Assembly (NCBI RefSeq): GCF_000935215.1
Contig: NZ_JXXD01000068.1
Span: 1-55,980, forward strand
DNA: 55,980 nucleotides
Direction of reading: 5' to 3'
Source of the DNA: Stutzerimonas stutzeri
Lineage (GTDB): Bacteria > Pseudomonadota > Gammaproteobacteria > Pseudomonadales > Pseudomonadaceae
Shown piece after piece: positions 17,405 through 26,376 of the stretch. Every line of letters starts with the position of its first letter. Positions within the stretch are counted from its first letter, which is position 1. Below the pieces are notes generated by a model. That model was not told the DNA's origin. It saw nothing but the letters and a program-made list of their open reading frames with translations, and did no database searches. The translations under genes and the position numbers were made by a program.

Positions 17405-18784
17405 ATGCGCCATTGTTCTAGAGTTCTGCTGCTAGTGTTGCTGGTTTTACCAAGTGTCCTTTGGGCGCAAGCGAAATCCAGTAGCGATGTAAGTTACCGC
17501 CCAGATGTCACGATTACACTTAGGACCGACATCGCAGATGGAAAACTCGTCTATGTCAGTGAGTCCGGCCCGACGCGTGGCGAAGTGAATCCCGAATTGC
17601 GGGTGCCGGAAGGTGCGGTGGTTCAGATTAATCTGATCAATGGCGACGGCGCAGTGCATGATATCGCCGTACCTGAATTCGACGCTGCGTCCAGCGAAAT
17701 TTCCGGCAAAGGCGCGGCGACCGGAATCGTGTTTCGTGCGACCAAAAGCGGGACGTTCGAGTACTACTGCACACTGCCTGGCCACAAGGCTGCGGGAATG
17801 GTCGGCAAGCTGATTGTGGGCGATGGACCGGCGGCGGTCGTCGAACAAGGCAAGGATTTGTCCAAGGATCCGATGCAGGTAGGTGAGCCGGTTGGTGACC
17901 GTGAGCCGAAGAGCATCACCCTTGACCTTCGCACGACCGAGGAGGAGGGCCGCCTCGCCGACGGGAGTACCTACAAATTCTGGACGTTCGACGGCACGGT
18001 GCCCGGCCCCATGGTGCGGATACGCGAGGGCGATACCGTCACCCTTAATCTCAGTAACGAGCCTGACAGCGCCCATATCCATTCCATTGATCTGCACGCC
18101 GTGACCGGCCCGGGTGGTGGTGCGGCGGTTACCCAGGTGGCACCGGGGCAAACACGCTCCTTCACCTTCAAGGCATTGCAGCCGGGGCTATACGTCTATC
18201 ACTGCGCTACGCCGATGGTTGCTCAGCACATCAGTAACGGCATGTACGGACTGATTCTGGTCGAGCCGGAGGGTGGACTGCCGAAGGTCGATCACGAGTT
18301 CTATGTAATGCAGGGTGAGCTGTACACCGCCAGCCCTAGGGGGGCGCGCGGTCTGCATGAGTTCTCGCTGGACATGCTGCTGGGTGAAACGCCGCAACAC
18401 ATGATGTTCAACGGCGCGACCGATGCGCTGACCAAGACCCACAAGATGGAAGTCAACGCAGGCGACAGCGTGCGCATCTTCTTCGGAGTCGGTGGCCCCA
18501 ACCTGATCTCCAGCTTTCATGTGATCGGTGAAATCTTCGACAAGGTCTTCGACCAGGCTTCGCTGACCAGTCCGCCGCTGACGGATGTGCAGACGACCCT
18601 CGTACCTGCCGGCGGAGCGACCATGGTTGAGTTCGTCGCGGATTACCCGGGCAGATACATCCTCGTTGATCACGCCCTGTCGCGCGCCGAGAAAGGCCTG
18701 AGCGGTGTCCTGACGGTGAAGGGCGACGCGGATTCCTCGATCTTCTCCAGCCCCGAACCGATCGATCCGCATTCCGGGCACTGA
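17405..18784 (+). CDS. nirK: Copper nitrite reductase with extra N-terminal cupredoxin
   Basis: 459 residues from this start (ATG after GAGG with good spacing; an ATG at 17357 in frame has no clear ribosome site). A Sec signal peptide ends at about LWAQA. The first cupredoxin domain (about 35-140) has its own type 1 copper ligands: His85, Cys122, His127 and Met132 in YYCTLPGHKAAGM. The second part is a complete NirK: type 1 site His226, Cys267, His275, Met280 (HCATPMVAQHISNGM), type 2 site His231, His266, His423, and catalytic Asp229 and His372 (SSFHVIGEIFD). Spacing matches class II enzymes. It reduces nitrite to NO in the periplasm. N-terminal cupredoxin fusions are known, e.g. in Hyphomicrobium, where the domain is thought to pass electrons. 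Confidence 0.93.
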   Translation: MRHCSRVLLLVLLVLPSVLWAQAKSSSDVSYRPDVTITLRTDIADGKLVYVSESGPTRGEVNPELRVPEGAVVQINLINGDGAVHDIAVPEFDAASSEISGKGAATGIVFRATKSGTFEYYCTLPGHKAAGMVGKLIVGDGPAAVVEQGKDLSKDPMQVGEPVGDREPKSITLDLRTTEEEGRLADGSTYKFWTFDGTVPGPMVRIREGDTVTLNLSNEPDSAHIHSIDLHAVTGPGGGAAVTQVAPGQTRSFTFKALQPGLYVYHCATPMVAQHISNGMYGLILVEPEGGLPKVDHEFYVMQGELYTASPRGARGLHEFSLDMLLGETPQHMMFNGATDALTKTHKMEVNAGDSVRIFFGVGGPNLISSFHVIGEIFDKVFDQASLTSPPLTDVQTTLVPAGGATMVEFVADYPGRYILVDHALSRAEKGLSGVLTVKGDADSSIFSSPEPIDPHSGH

Positions 18785-18828
18785 GCGCGGTTTGCTTATA
18801 CGGCAGCTAACGCTGCGAAGGAGAAAGC

Positions 18829-18954
18829 ATGCAGGCTCGAAAGCTCTACGGCCCGTTGAAGATCCTGAGTGTGGTCGTGCTGGCGCTGATGTTCGGCGCG
18901 ATGCTCTATGCATTCACGATGACGCTCATTCACTGGACAGGCATCAATGTCTGA
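18829..18954 (+). CDS. 41-aa single-helix membrane peptide between nirK and norC
   Basis: 41 codons, preceded by AAGGAG at ideal spacing. It has a short basic N-terminus (MQARKLYGPLK), one hydrophobic helix of about 22 residues and a short tail with His and Trp. It begins 44 bases after nirK and ends nine bases before norC, so it is embedded in the operon. I do not recognise a family. Position suggests a small subunit or assembly factor of the NO reductase, comparable in kind to the small NorH of Thermus or the CcoM/CcoQ peptides of haem-copper oxidases; that is inference. Confidence 0.75.
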   Translation: MQARKLYGPLKILSVVVLALMFGAMLYAFTMTLIHWTGINV

Positions 18955-18963
18955 GGGCACGCC

Positions 18964-19815
18964 ATGAACAACCGTCAAGCGAGGCTCTTCGCGATTGCTG
19001 CAACCGGTGTGGCGACGCTCGTGTTCATCGGGCTGACGGTGGATAGCCACCGGCAGTTTCCCAAGCTGACCAATGCCGACAGCATCACGGCGGAGGTCAA
19101 GCACGGGATGGATGTCTGGCACAAATACAACTGCATCAACTGCCACACGCTGTTCGGCGAGGGCGCGTACTACGCGCCCGATCTGACGAAGATCACCCAG
19201 CATCGCGGCGAGCCGTATCTGAAGGCTTATATGCGTGATCCCTCGAAGTTCTACGACGAGAAGATCCATCGGCGTCTGATGCCGAAACAGGACCTGGCCG
19301 AAGACGAAATCAGTGACCTGATCGCCTTTCTCGACTGGGTCAGCAAGGTGGACAACCAGGGCTGGCCGCCGCGACCGATCCTGGTGACCGGCAGTTTCGT
19401 GCCGGGTGCAGACACACTGAAGACTGGCGGCGAGCAACGCAGTGATTTGCCGCCTGGTGCCCGACCGGTGGATGCCGGGGATGACGAGCGTGCCCTGGGT
19501 GAGCAGGTTTTCCGAGGCGCAGTGCCTGCCTGCAATGCCTGCCACTCCACCGCCCCCGGCGCTGATATGGCTGGCCCCACGCTCGCCGGTATTGCAACTC
19601 GGGCGGCGGCTATCGTCGCGGCGCCCGACTACCAAGGGCAGGCGCAGGATGCGCGCGGCTATATCCGCGAGTCGATCGTGTCACCCAGCGCGCACATCGT
19701 TCCCGGCGCGATGTATTCGGCAGACGGCACCTCGTTCATGCCGGCCGGTTACGACGGCAGCCTGACGGATGAGCAGATCGATCAGCTGACGGCCTATCTC
19801 GAAACGCTCAAGTGA
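18964..19815 (+). CDS. norC: NO reductase cytochrome c subunit with second cytochrome domain
   Basis: 283 residues, about twice the usual NorC length. Residues 1-140 are standard NorC: one N-terminal membrane anchor (about 8-26), haem motif CINCH (57-61) and the conserved HTLFGEGAYYAPDLT stretch, with axial Met106 in RRLMPKQDL. A linker of about 35 residues leads to a second cytochrome c domain with CNACH (190-194) and a probable axial Met259 (SFMPAGYDGSLTDEQIDQL). The extra domain resembles mono-haem c-type carriers and probably serves as a tethered electron donor in the periplasm. No frameshift is involved; the fusion is one clean frame. Confidence 0.92.
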   Translation: MNNRQARLFAIAATGVATLVFIGLTVDSHRQFPKLTNADSITAEVKHGMDVWHKYNCINCHTLFGEGAYYAPDLTKITQHRGEPYLKAYMRDPSKFYDEKIHRRLMPKQDLAEDEISDLIAFLDWVSKVDNQGWPPRPILVTGSFVPGADTLKTGGEQRSDLPPGARPVDAGDDERALGEQVFRGAVPACNACHSTAPGADMAGPTLAGIATRAAAIVAAPDYQGQAQDARGYIRESIVSPSAHIVPGAMYSADGTSFMPAGYDGSLTDEQIDQLTAYLETLK

Positions 19816-19860
19816 CACGACGGCCAAGCCGACCCACGTTCGCTTCAAGGGGAAACTACG

Positions 19861-21228
19861 ATGCGCTATCAGTCCCAATCGGTCGCCTACTGGTACTTCG
19901 CGGTCGCGATGGTGTTGTTCGGCCTGCAGCTGGTGTTCGGCCTGCTCTCGGCAACCAAGTACATCGGGCCGGACCCGCTGTTGTATATCCTGCCTTTCGA
20001 CGTGACCAAGGTGATTCACACCAACCTGCTGATCGTCTGGGTACTGACCGGCTTCATGGGGGCGACCTACTGGATGATTCCGGAAGAGTCGCGCGCCGAG
20101 CTGCATAGCACCAAGCTGGCCTATGTACAGCTGGTGCTTTGGACGCTGATGGGCGTCACGGCGATCATCGGCTACCTGTTCCGCTACGGCACCGGCAACA
20201 AGCTGCTCGAGCAGCCGTTGCCGCACAAGATCGTCATCGTCATCTGCATGCTGATCTTCCTCTACAACATCGGCATGACGATCCGCAAAGCGGGGCGTTT
20301 CACCACGACCGAAGCTGTGTTGATGATCGGCTTTGTCAGTGCCGCACTCCTGTACTTGCCGGCGTTGCTGCATTACGAGAACTACACGGTTTCCATTTTC
20401 TATCGCTGGTGGACGATTCATCTGTGGGTCGAAGGCGTCTGGATGATGATCATGGGCGGGTTCCTGGCCTACCTGCTGATCCGCTTGTCCGGTGCGGATC
20501 GGGAAGTCATGGAGAAATGGCTGTACGTGATCGTCGGCCTGGTGTTTCTCGCCGGCATCCTCGGCACGGCGCACCACTATTACTGGGTCGGCGTACCCAC
20601 TTACTGGCTGCCCATTGGCGGGTTTTTCAGCGCGCTTGAGCCGCTCGCGCTCGTTGGCATGGCCGCCTATGCCTACGGCGCCATGCGTCGCTCGGGGCTG
20701 GCGCACCCGAATACGCTGGCGTTGCACTGGACGATCGGCAGTGCACTGTTCTCCCTGTTCGGTGCCGGGCTACTGGGCTTGGCTCATACCTGGCCGAGCG
20801 TCAACAAATGGACCCATGGCACGCTAATCACCGCGATGCACGGCCATGCCGCGTTCTACGGTGCCTACGCAATGATCGTCATGGCGATGATCAGCTATGC
20901 CTTGCCATCACTGACTGCCGGACGACGGGAGCGGGGCACGGCGCTGGGCTACTGGGCGTTCTGGCTGCAAATCACCGGCATGTTCGGCATGACGCTGTCG
21001 TTTGCCACCGCAGGCATTGCGCAGGTCTATCTGGAGCGAATCATGGGCATGGGCTATCTGGATGCACAGCTGAAGATTCAGATCCATTTCGTGATGCTCA
21101 TTGCCACCGCGTCGCTGTTCACCGTGGGCGTTGCCCTGTTCATCTACGACTTCTTCCGCTACACGCCACGCTTCGTCCTGGATGATACGGAGCCGGTGCT
21201 TGCAGAGAGGGAGGTACACCCGACGTGA
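19861..21228 (+). CDS. norB: Nitric oxide reductase catalytic subunit NorB
   Basis: 455 residues, about 12 membrane helices, haem-copper superfamily without the N-terminal extension of quinol-type NORs, so the cytochrome c-dependent cNOR. Metal ligands are all present: His53 and His329 for haem b, His327 for haem b3 (MHGHAAFYG), His187, His238 and His239 for FeB, with Glu191 (HLWVEG) and Glu260 (FFSALEP) as in characterised NorB. It reduces two NO to N2O with electrons from NorC. Its TGA overlaps the GTG of norQ. Confidence 0.96.
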   Translation: MRYQSQSVAYWYFAVAMVLFGLQLVFGLLSATKYIGPDPLLYILPFDVTKVIHTNLLIVWVLTGFMGATYWMIPEESRAELHSTKLAYVQLVLWTLMGVTAIIGYLFRYGTGNKLLEQPLPHKIVIVICMLIFLYNIGMTIRKAGRFTTTEAVLMIGFVSAALLYLPALLHYENYTVSIFYRWWTIHLWVEGVWMMIMGGFLAYLLIRLSGADREVMEKWLYVIVGLVFLAGILGTAHHYYWVGVPTYWLPIGGFFSALEPLALVGMAAYAYGAMRRSGLAHPNTLALHWTIGSALFSLFGAGLLGLAHTWPSVNKWTHGTLITAMHGHAAFYGAYAMIVMAMISYALPSLTAGRRERGTALGYWAFWLQITGMFGMTLSFATAGIAQVYLERIMGMGYLDAQLKIQIHFVMLIATASLFTVGVALFIYDFFRYTPRFVLDDTEPVLAEREVHPT

Positions 21229-22040
21229 CGTTGCCCGAATACCCGCCACTGGCGAAAGCAAGTGAGGGGGAGCCGTTCTACGTACCGTTCGGCAATGAAG
21301 TCGCGATGTTCGAGCGCTGCCATGCGCGTGGCTTGGCAGTCATGCTCAAAGGGCCGACCGGCTGTGGCAAGACCCGCTTCGTCGAACATATGGCCTGGAA
21401 ACTGGACCGGCCACTGATCACGGTGGCTTGCCACGATGATCTGTCGGCCAGCGACCTGATCGGGCGTTTCCTTATTCGCCATGACGGTACCGTCTGGCAG
21501 GATGGCCCTCTCACCCGCGCCGTGCGTGAGGGGGCCATCTGCTATCTGGATGAAGTCGTCGAGGCGCGCCAGGACACCGTGGTCGTCTTGCATGCCTTGA
21601 CCGATCACCGGCGCCTGCTGCCAATCGACAAGACCGGTGAGTTGCTGATGGCTGCGCCGGGCTTCCAGTTGGTGATCTCCTACAACCCGGGCTACCAGCG
21701 CATGCTCAAGGATCTCAAACCGAGCACCCGCCAGCGCTTCGTGGCCATGGACCTGGATTTCCCGGGCGAAAATGCGGAGGCGAAGATCGTCGAGCGCGAG
21801 AGTGGTGTCGACGCACCGACTTCGCGTGCCCTGGTCACGCTGGCCCGCAGGCTGCGAGCGCTGCGGGACCGCGGCCTGGCCGAGGTGCCGAGTACTCGTC
21901 TGCTGATCGCCGCGGGTGCACTCTGCGTCGATGGCATACCCGTTCGGGAAGCGTGCCTGGCGGCAATCGTCTCGCCACTTTCGGACGACGAATCCTTGGT
22001 CGGAGCGATGCGCGATCTGGTCGACGGAACCTTCATCTAG
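21225..22040 (+). CDS. norQ: AAA+ ATPase NorQ (CbbQ/NirQ family)
   Basis: 271 residues, MoxR-type AAA+ ATPase. Walker A is GPTGCGKT (43-50), Walker B ICYLDEVVEARQD near 105-117, with a downstream SYNPGYQ sensor segment. These ATPases work with a VWA partner to insert or activate metal centres, here the FeB site of NorB. The start is GTG and overlaps the norB stop (GTGA), which implies translational coupling. Confidence 0.94.
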   Translation: MTLPEYPPLAKASEGEPFYVPFGNEVAMFERCHARGLAVMLKGPTGCGKTRFVEHMAWKLDRPLITVACHDDLSASDLIGRFLIRHDGTVWQDGPLTRAVREGAICYLDEVVEARQDTVVVLHALTDHRRLLPIDKTGELLMAAPGFQLVISYNPGYQRMLKDLKPSTRQRFVAMDLDFPGENAEAKIVERESGVDAPTSRALVTLARRLRALRDRGLAEVPSTRLLIAAGALCVDGIPVREACLAAIVSPLSDDESLVGAMRDLVDGTFI

Positions 22041-22043
22041 ACC

Positions 22044-24062
22044 ATGGCCGAAGCCGAGGAGGTTCTTACCGACGCTGCGCGGCATGCCACGGTCTTCGCC
22101 CAGCGCCTCTGGCGTCGCTACAGTCCTGCGCCGGACGCACCGGCAAGTCTATCGCTGAGCGAGGTGGCGGAGCGTCTGGAACTGCTGCTGTCGGCGGTGT
22201 TCGGCAACAGCTATCGGCTGCGCATCGCCCAGCCGCCGGCGCGCCCGACCTTGCTGGGCAACTGGTTCGGCCGCACGCCCAGGCCGCAGCGATTGGCGGC
22301 AGTACCGGCAACCGATGGCACAAGCATCTGGCTTCCTCGCTCGTTGGATATCCCTGATCGAGCACTGGCGGCGAATCTCTACAAGGTGATGGCCTTGCAG
22401 CAGGCAATGCGCATCCGCCGCGGTAGTGCACTGAGCCTCTGGCGCAGCCTCCCGCCACTTGCCGGGGCGCTGTACCACCTACTTGAAGTCCAAGCGGCCG
22501 AGCGTGAACTGCTGGAGGAAATGCCAGGGTTTGCTGAATCGGTGCGGGCATTGCGGGCCTGCGCATTCACGCGTCGTCCACCGCTGAGTGCATTCGGTTC
22601 GGCACGACGCCCCCTGGAGGCTCGCGTGCGTGCATTGCTGGTTGGCGAAGCTGATGGTGTTCCGCAGTCACCTACGCCTGAAGCGTCGTGCGAGCTGGCC
22701 GTGCGATTGTTGGCTGAATGGGGGCTGGAACCTGCCTCTGGAGGACGCATCGGTCAGGAGCCGCTCTTCGCAGACTGGTGGACCGGCATGCTGTTGGCAC
22801 CTTCGACGCACCATCAACACTCCGCCGGTGCTCAGAGTCCGTTCGACCCCACTCAGGCAGCGCCGCAGAGCGTGCGCCTCGAACGACGCCCCGACATTCG
22901 CCAGGCGAGCCCCGATGAGGATGAATCGGAGGAAAGCGGACCGCTGATGATCCAGCTGGACGAGCCACATCCCCACGCTGAGGACCCGATGGGCTTGCAG
23001 CGGCCCATCGATCGGGACGATGCGGATGCGGAGCTGTTCGGTGAAATGCTCGGCGATCTTCCTCAGGCGCGTTTGGTGGCGTCACCAGGGCGACCCAAAG
23101 AGGTGTTGCTGGCTGATGATCCTCCGGATGCCTCTGCTATCGCGCTTGCGCCCGGCGTTTCGGTTCTGCAGCGAGGCATCGCCTATCCCGAATGGGACTA
23201 CCGCAGGCAGCATTACCGCGAGCAGAACGCCCTCGTGCAGGTACGCACGGCCCCGCCGGGTAATCCGGTCTGGGTAGCGGAAACGCTCGAGTCCCATCAG
23301 GGATTGCTCGAGGGGATTCGCCGCCGCTTCGAATTGTTGCGCACCCATCGGGCCTGGTTGCGCGGTCAGGTCGATGGCGATGAGCTGGACCTGGATGCCT
23401 ATGTGGATGCGGTTGCGAATCTGCGGGCTGGCAGCGGGCTGACCGATCGTCTGTACCGCACGCAGCGTTGCGCGGAGCGGAACCTGGCCATCCTGCTGCT
23501 CATCGATGTCAGCGGATCGACGGACAGCTGGATATCCCAGGGGCGACGCGTGATAGACGTCGAGCGCGAAGCCTTGTTGCTGGTCAGCATCGCGCTGCAG
23601 AGCCTGGGTGCGCCCTATGCGATTCAGGCATTCTCAGGGCAGGGCAGGGAGGCGGTGGTGGTCCGCGATATCAAAACCTTCGAGGAGGCTTATGGCCAGG
23701 AGGTAGCGCTACGCATAGCGTCGTTGGAGCCGGAGCATTACACCCGCTGCGGCGCGGCGATCCGTCACGCCAGCGCCAATCTCATGTGCCAGCCGGCGGC
23801 CCGTCGACTGCTGCTGGTGTTGTCCGATGGAAAACCTAGCGACAACGATGACTACGAAGGGCGATACGGAGTCGAGGACACCCGCCAGGCGGTTCTGGAA
23901 GCCGTGCTGCAAGGTATATCGCCGTTCTGCCTGACCATCGACCGGCAGGCCAGCGCCTACCTGCCGCGCATATTTGGCGCAACCCGTTATGCACTGTTAC
24001 CACGCCCTGAGCTCCTGCCTACCGTTCTACTCGACTGGATGAAGCGTCTGGTGCAGGGATAG
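22044..24062 (+). CDS. norD: NO reductase activation protein NorD (VWA domain)
   Basis: 672 residues, starting three bases after norQ. The N-terminal ~350 residues are variable and include an acidic stretch near 290-310 (DEDESEES). The C-terminal third is a von Willebrand A domain with the MIDAS motif DVSGSTDS (about residues 488-497), a Thr in HYTRCGAAIRHA and DGKPSDNDDYEGRYG, which is highly typical of NorD/CbbO. It partners NorQ in maturing NO reductase. It is the last gene of the cassette; no nirV, nosZ or dnr gene is present next to it. Confidence 0.93.
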   Translation: MAEAEEVLTDAARHATVFAQRLWRRYSPAPDAPASLSLSEVAERLELLLSAVFGNSYRLRIAQPPARPTLLGNWFGRTPRPQRLAAVPATDGTSIWLPRSLDIPDRALAANLYKVMALQQAMRIRRGSALSLWRSLPPLAGALYHLLEVQAAERELLEEMPGFAESVRALRACAFTRRPPLSAFGSARRPLEARVRALLVGEADGVPQSPTPEASCELAVRLLAEWGLEPASGGRIGQEPLFADWWTGMLLAPSTHHQHSAGAQSPFDPTQAAPQSVRLERRPDIRQASPDEDESEESGPLMIQLDEPHPHAEDPMGLQRPIDRDDADAELFGEMLGDLPQARLVASPGRPKEVLLADDPPDASAIALAPGVSVLQRGIAYPEWDYRRQHYREQNALVQVRTAPPGNPVWVAETLESHQGLLEGIRRRFELLRTHRAWLRGQVDGDELDLDAYVDAVANLRAGSGLTDRLYRTQRCAERNLAILLLIDVSGSTDSWISQGRRVIDVEREALLLVSIALQSLGAPYAIQAFSGQGREAVVVRDIKTFEEAYGQEVALRIASLEPEHYTRCGAAIRHASANLMCQPAARRLLLVLSDGKPSDNDDYEGRYGVEDTRQAVLEAVLQGISPFCLTIDRQASAYLPRIFGATRYALLPRPELLPTVLLDWMKRLVQG

Positions 24063-24240
24063 TTGGCCAGCATATGTCCTCGATTTTCGGCTGGGCTGAC
24101 GTAAGTAGTGATTCGCCGGGCGCGGCTCGGCTTTTGCTCGGCGCGACGGGCAGGGTGACTTATGTCAATCGAGCCACTAGAATGCTTGCCCATTCTGGGG
24201 CCGGAACGCCCGGCTTATGTCTGTGCAACGAGGAAAATCC

Positions 24241-25551
24241 ATGCAAGTTTCTGTTGAAAGCACCTCCGCTCTTGAGCGCCGCATGACCATCGGCGTGCCG
24301 GTCGAGCGCATCGAGACCGAAGTCAACAAGCGTCTGCAACAGACCGCCAGCCGTGCCAAGATCCCTGGTTTCCGTCCCGGCAAAGTGCCGATGAGCGTGA
24401 TCCGTCAGCGTTACGAAGAAGCCGCCCGTCAGGAAGCGCTGGGCGATCTGATCCAGTCGACATTCTATGAAGCCGTCGTTGCCGAGAAGCTGAACCCGGC
24501 CGGCGCGCCGTCCGTCGAGCCGAAAGTGTTCGAAAAGGGCAAGGATCTGGAATACGTCGCCACCTTCGAAGTGTTCCCCGAGTTCGAAGTGGCCGGTTTC
24601 GAGGCCATCGAGATCGAGCGTCTGCAGGCCGAAGTCGCCGATGCCGACGTCGACAACATGCTGGAAATCCTGCGCAAGCAAAACACCCGTTTCGAGAACG
24701 TCGAGCGCGCTGCCGAGAGCGGCGACCAGCTGACCATCGATTTCGTCGGCAAGATCGACGGTGAGACCTTCGCTGGCGGTTCGGCCAAGGGCACTCAGCT
24801 GGTGCTGGGCTCCGGTCGCATGATTCCTGGTTTCGAAGACGCGCTCGTTGGCGCCAAGGCCGGCGAAGAGCGCGTGATCAACCCGACCTTCCCCGAGGAC
24901 TATCAGAACCTCGACCTGGCCGGCAAGACTGCCGAGTTCACCGTCACCGTGAATGCCGTCGCCGCTCCGCAACTGCCCGAGCTGAATGACGAATTCTTCG
25001 CCCAGTTCGGCGTGCAGGAAGGTGGCGTCGAAGGCTTCCGTGCTGAAGTGAAAAAGAACATGGAGCGCGAGCTGCGTCAGGCCATCAAGACCAAGGTGAA
25101 GAATCAGGTCATGGAAGGGCTGGTCGCTGGCAACCCGATCGAGGTGCCCAAGGCGCTGATCGACAATGAAGTGAACCGTCTGCGCGTGCAGGCCGTTCAG
25201 CAGTTTGGCGGCAACATCAAGCCCGAGCAGCTGCCGGCCGACCTTTTCCAGGAGCAGGCCAAGCGCCGCGTTGTTCTGGGTCTGATCGTGGCCGAAGTGG
25301 TCAAGCAGAAGGAGCTCAAGCCTGATGAGGCCCGCGTTCGCGAGCTGATCGAGGAGATGGCCTCGGCCTACCAGGAGCCGGAGCAGGTCGTCGCCTGGTA
25401 CTACAAGAACGCTGAGCAGTTGAACGAAGTTCGCTCGGTTGTGCTCGAAGAGCAAGTTGTAGATACTGTCCTGCAGCAGGCTAAAGTGACCGATAAGTCG
25501 GTCTCCTACGAAGAAGCTGTCAAGCCTGCGGAAGCCCCGCAAGCAGCCTGA
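24241..25551 (+). CDS. tig: Trigger factor
   Basis: 436 residues, ribosome-associated chaperone with peptidyl-prolyl isomerase activity. The ribosome-docking signature is [12 protein letters not shown] (about residues 43-54). The FKBP-like domain is about 150-245 ([20 protein letters not shown]). The C-terminal arms fill the rest. The start at 24241 gives the standard [15 protein letters not shown]; an in-frame ATG lies 24 bases earlier. It is followed by clpP and clpX as in most proteobacteria, with a strong terminator between tig and clpP. Confidence 0.97.
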   Translation: MQVSVESTSALERRMTIGVPVERIETEVNKRLQQTASRAKIPGFRPGKVPMSVIRQRYEEAARQEALGDLIQSTFYEAVVAEKLNPAGAPSVEPKVFEKGKDLEYVATFEVFPEFEVAGFEAIEIERLQAEVADADVDNMLEILRKQNTRFENVERAAESGDQLTIDFVGKIDGETFAGGSAKGTQLVLGSGRMIPGFEDALVGAKAGEERVINPTFPEDYQNLDLAGKTAEFTVTVNAVAAPQLPELNDEFFAQFGVQEGGVEGFRAEVKKNMERELRQAIKTKVKNQVMEGLVAGNPIEVPKALIDNEVNRLRVQAVQQFGGNIKPEQLPADLFQEQAKRRVVLGLIVAEVVKQKELKPDEARVRELIEEMASAYQEPEQVVAWYYKNAEQLNEVRSVVLEEQVVDTVLQQAKVTDKSVSYEEAVKPAEAPQAA

Positions 25552-25576
25552 TTTCTTCATATATTCGAGTGCACAA

Positions 25577-25610
25577 ACATAAGCCAGCCTCGTGCTGGCT
25601 TATGTCTTTT
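25577..25610 (+). terminator. Terminator between tig and clpP
   Basis: A 12-bp perfect stem (ACATAAGCCAGC / GCTGGCTTATGT, loop CTCGT) is followed by CTTTT. It separates trigger factor from the clpP promoter region. Confidence 0.85.
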
Positions 25611-25640
25611 GAGGCATGACATAGGGAGTATCGTTGGAAC

Positions 25641-26279
25641 ATGTCCCGCAATCCTTTTATGCAAGCTCCGGACATTCAGGCCGCTGGTGGCCTGGTCCCG
25701 ATGGTGATCGAGCAGTCCGCTCGCGGCGAGCGCGCCTATGACATTTATTCCCGACTCCTCAAGGAGCGGGTGATCTTCATGGTCGGCCAGGTCGAAGACT
25801 ACATGGCCAACCTGATCGTCGCGCAGATGCTGTTCCTCGAGGCCGAAAATCCCGAGAAAGACATTCACCTGTACATCAACTCCCCGGGCGGCTCGGTGAC
25901 TGCAGGCATGTCGATTTACGACACCATGCAGTTCATCAAGCCGGATGTGTCGACCATCTGCATCGGCCAGGCCTGTTCCATGGGGGCTCTGTTGTTGACC
26001 GGTGGCACCGCGGGCAAGCGTTACTGCCTGCCGCATTCGCGGATGATGATCCACCAGCCGCTGGGCGGCTTCCAGGGTCAGGCTTCGGATATCGAGATCC
26101 ACGCACGTGAGATTCTGACCATCCGCGAGCGCCTGAACAAAGTACTGGCTCACCATACCGGTCAGCCGATGGAAGTGATTGCCCGCGATACCGACCGCGA
26201 TAACTTCATGAGCGGTGAAGACGCCGTCAAGTACGGCTTGATCGACCAGGTTCTGACCCAGCGCCAACTGGCGGTCTGA
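25641..26279 (+). CDS. clpP: ATP-dependent Clp protease proteolytic subunit
   Basis: 212 residues, the serine peptidase that forms the double-heptamer chamber with ClpX or ClpA. The catalytic triad is visible: Ser113 in [11 protein letters not shown], His138 in RMMIHQP, Asp187 in RDTDRDNFM. The N-terminal ~15 residues are probably removed autocatalytically. The ATPase partner clpX follows after about 100 bases with a hairpin between them. Confidence 0.97.
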   Translation: MSRNPFMQAPDIQAAGGLVPMVIEQSARGERAYDIYSRLLKERVIFMVGQVEDYMANLIVAQMLFLEAENPEKDIHLYINSPGGSVTAGMSIYDTMQFIKPDVSTICIGQACSMGALLLTGGTAGKRYCLPHSRMMIHQPLGGFQGQASDIEIHAREILTIRERLNKVLAHHTGQPMEVIARDTDRDNFMSGEDAVKYGLIDQVLTQRQLAV

Positions 26280-26308
26280 TCCCTGCAGCCTGCGATATGT
26301 GGCTGCTC

Positions 26309-26330
26309 CGTGGGCTTGAAAAAGCCCACG
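26309..26330 (+). other. Hairpin between clpP and clpX
   Basis: Stem CGTGGGCTT/AAGCCCACG with a four-base loop but no U tract after it. It could be a weak attenuator or an mRNA stabiliser setting the ClpP:ClpX ratio; it is not a normal terminator. Confidence 0.5.
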
Positions 26331-26376
26331 ATTGCCTTCATCTTGTGTTTCAAGCCTTCCCGATTGGATCGATCGA

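Noticed and set aside
24074-24286. 70-codon frame between norD and tig
   Set aside because: Overlaps the trigger-factor start in another frame and has no family resemblance or ribosome site.
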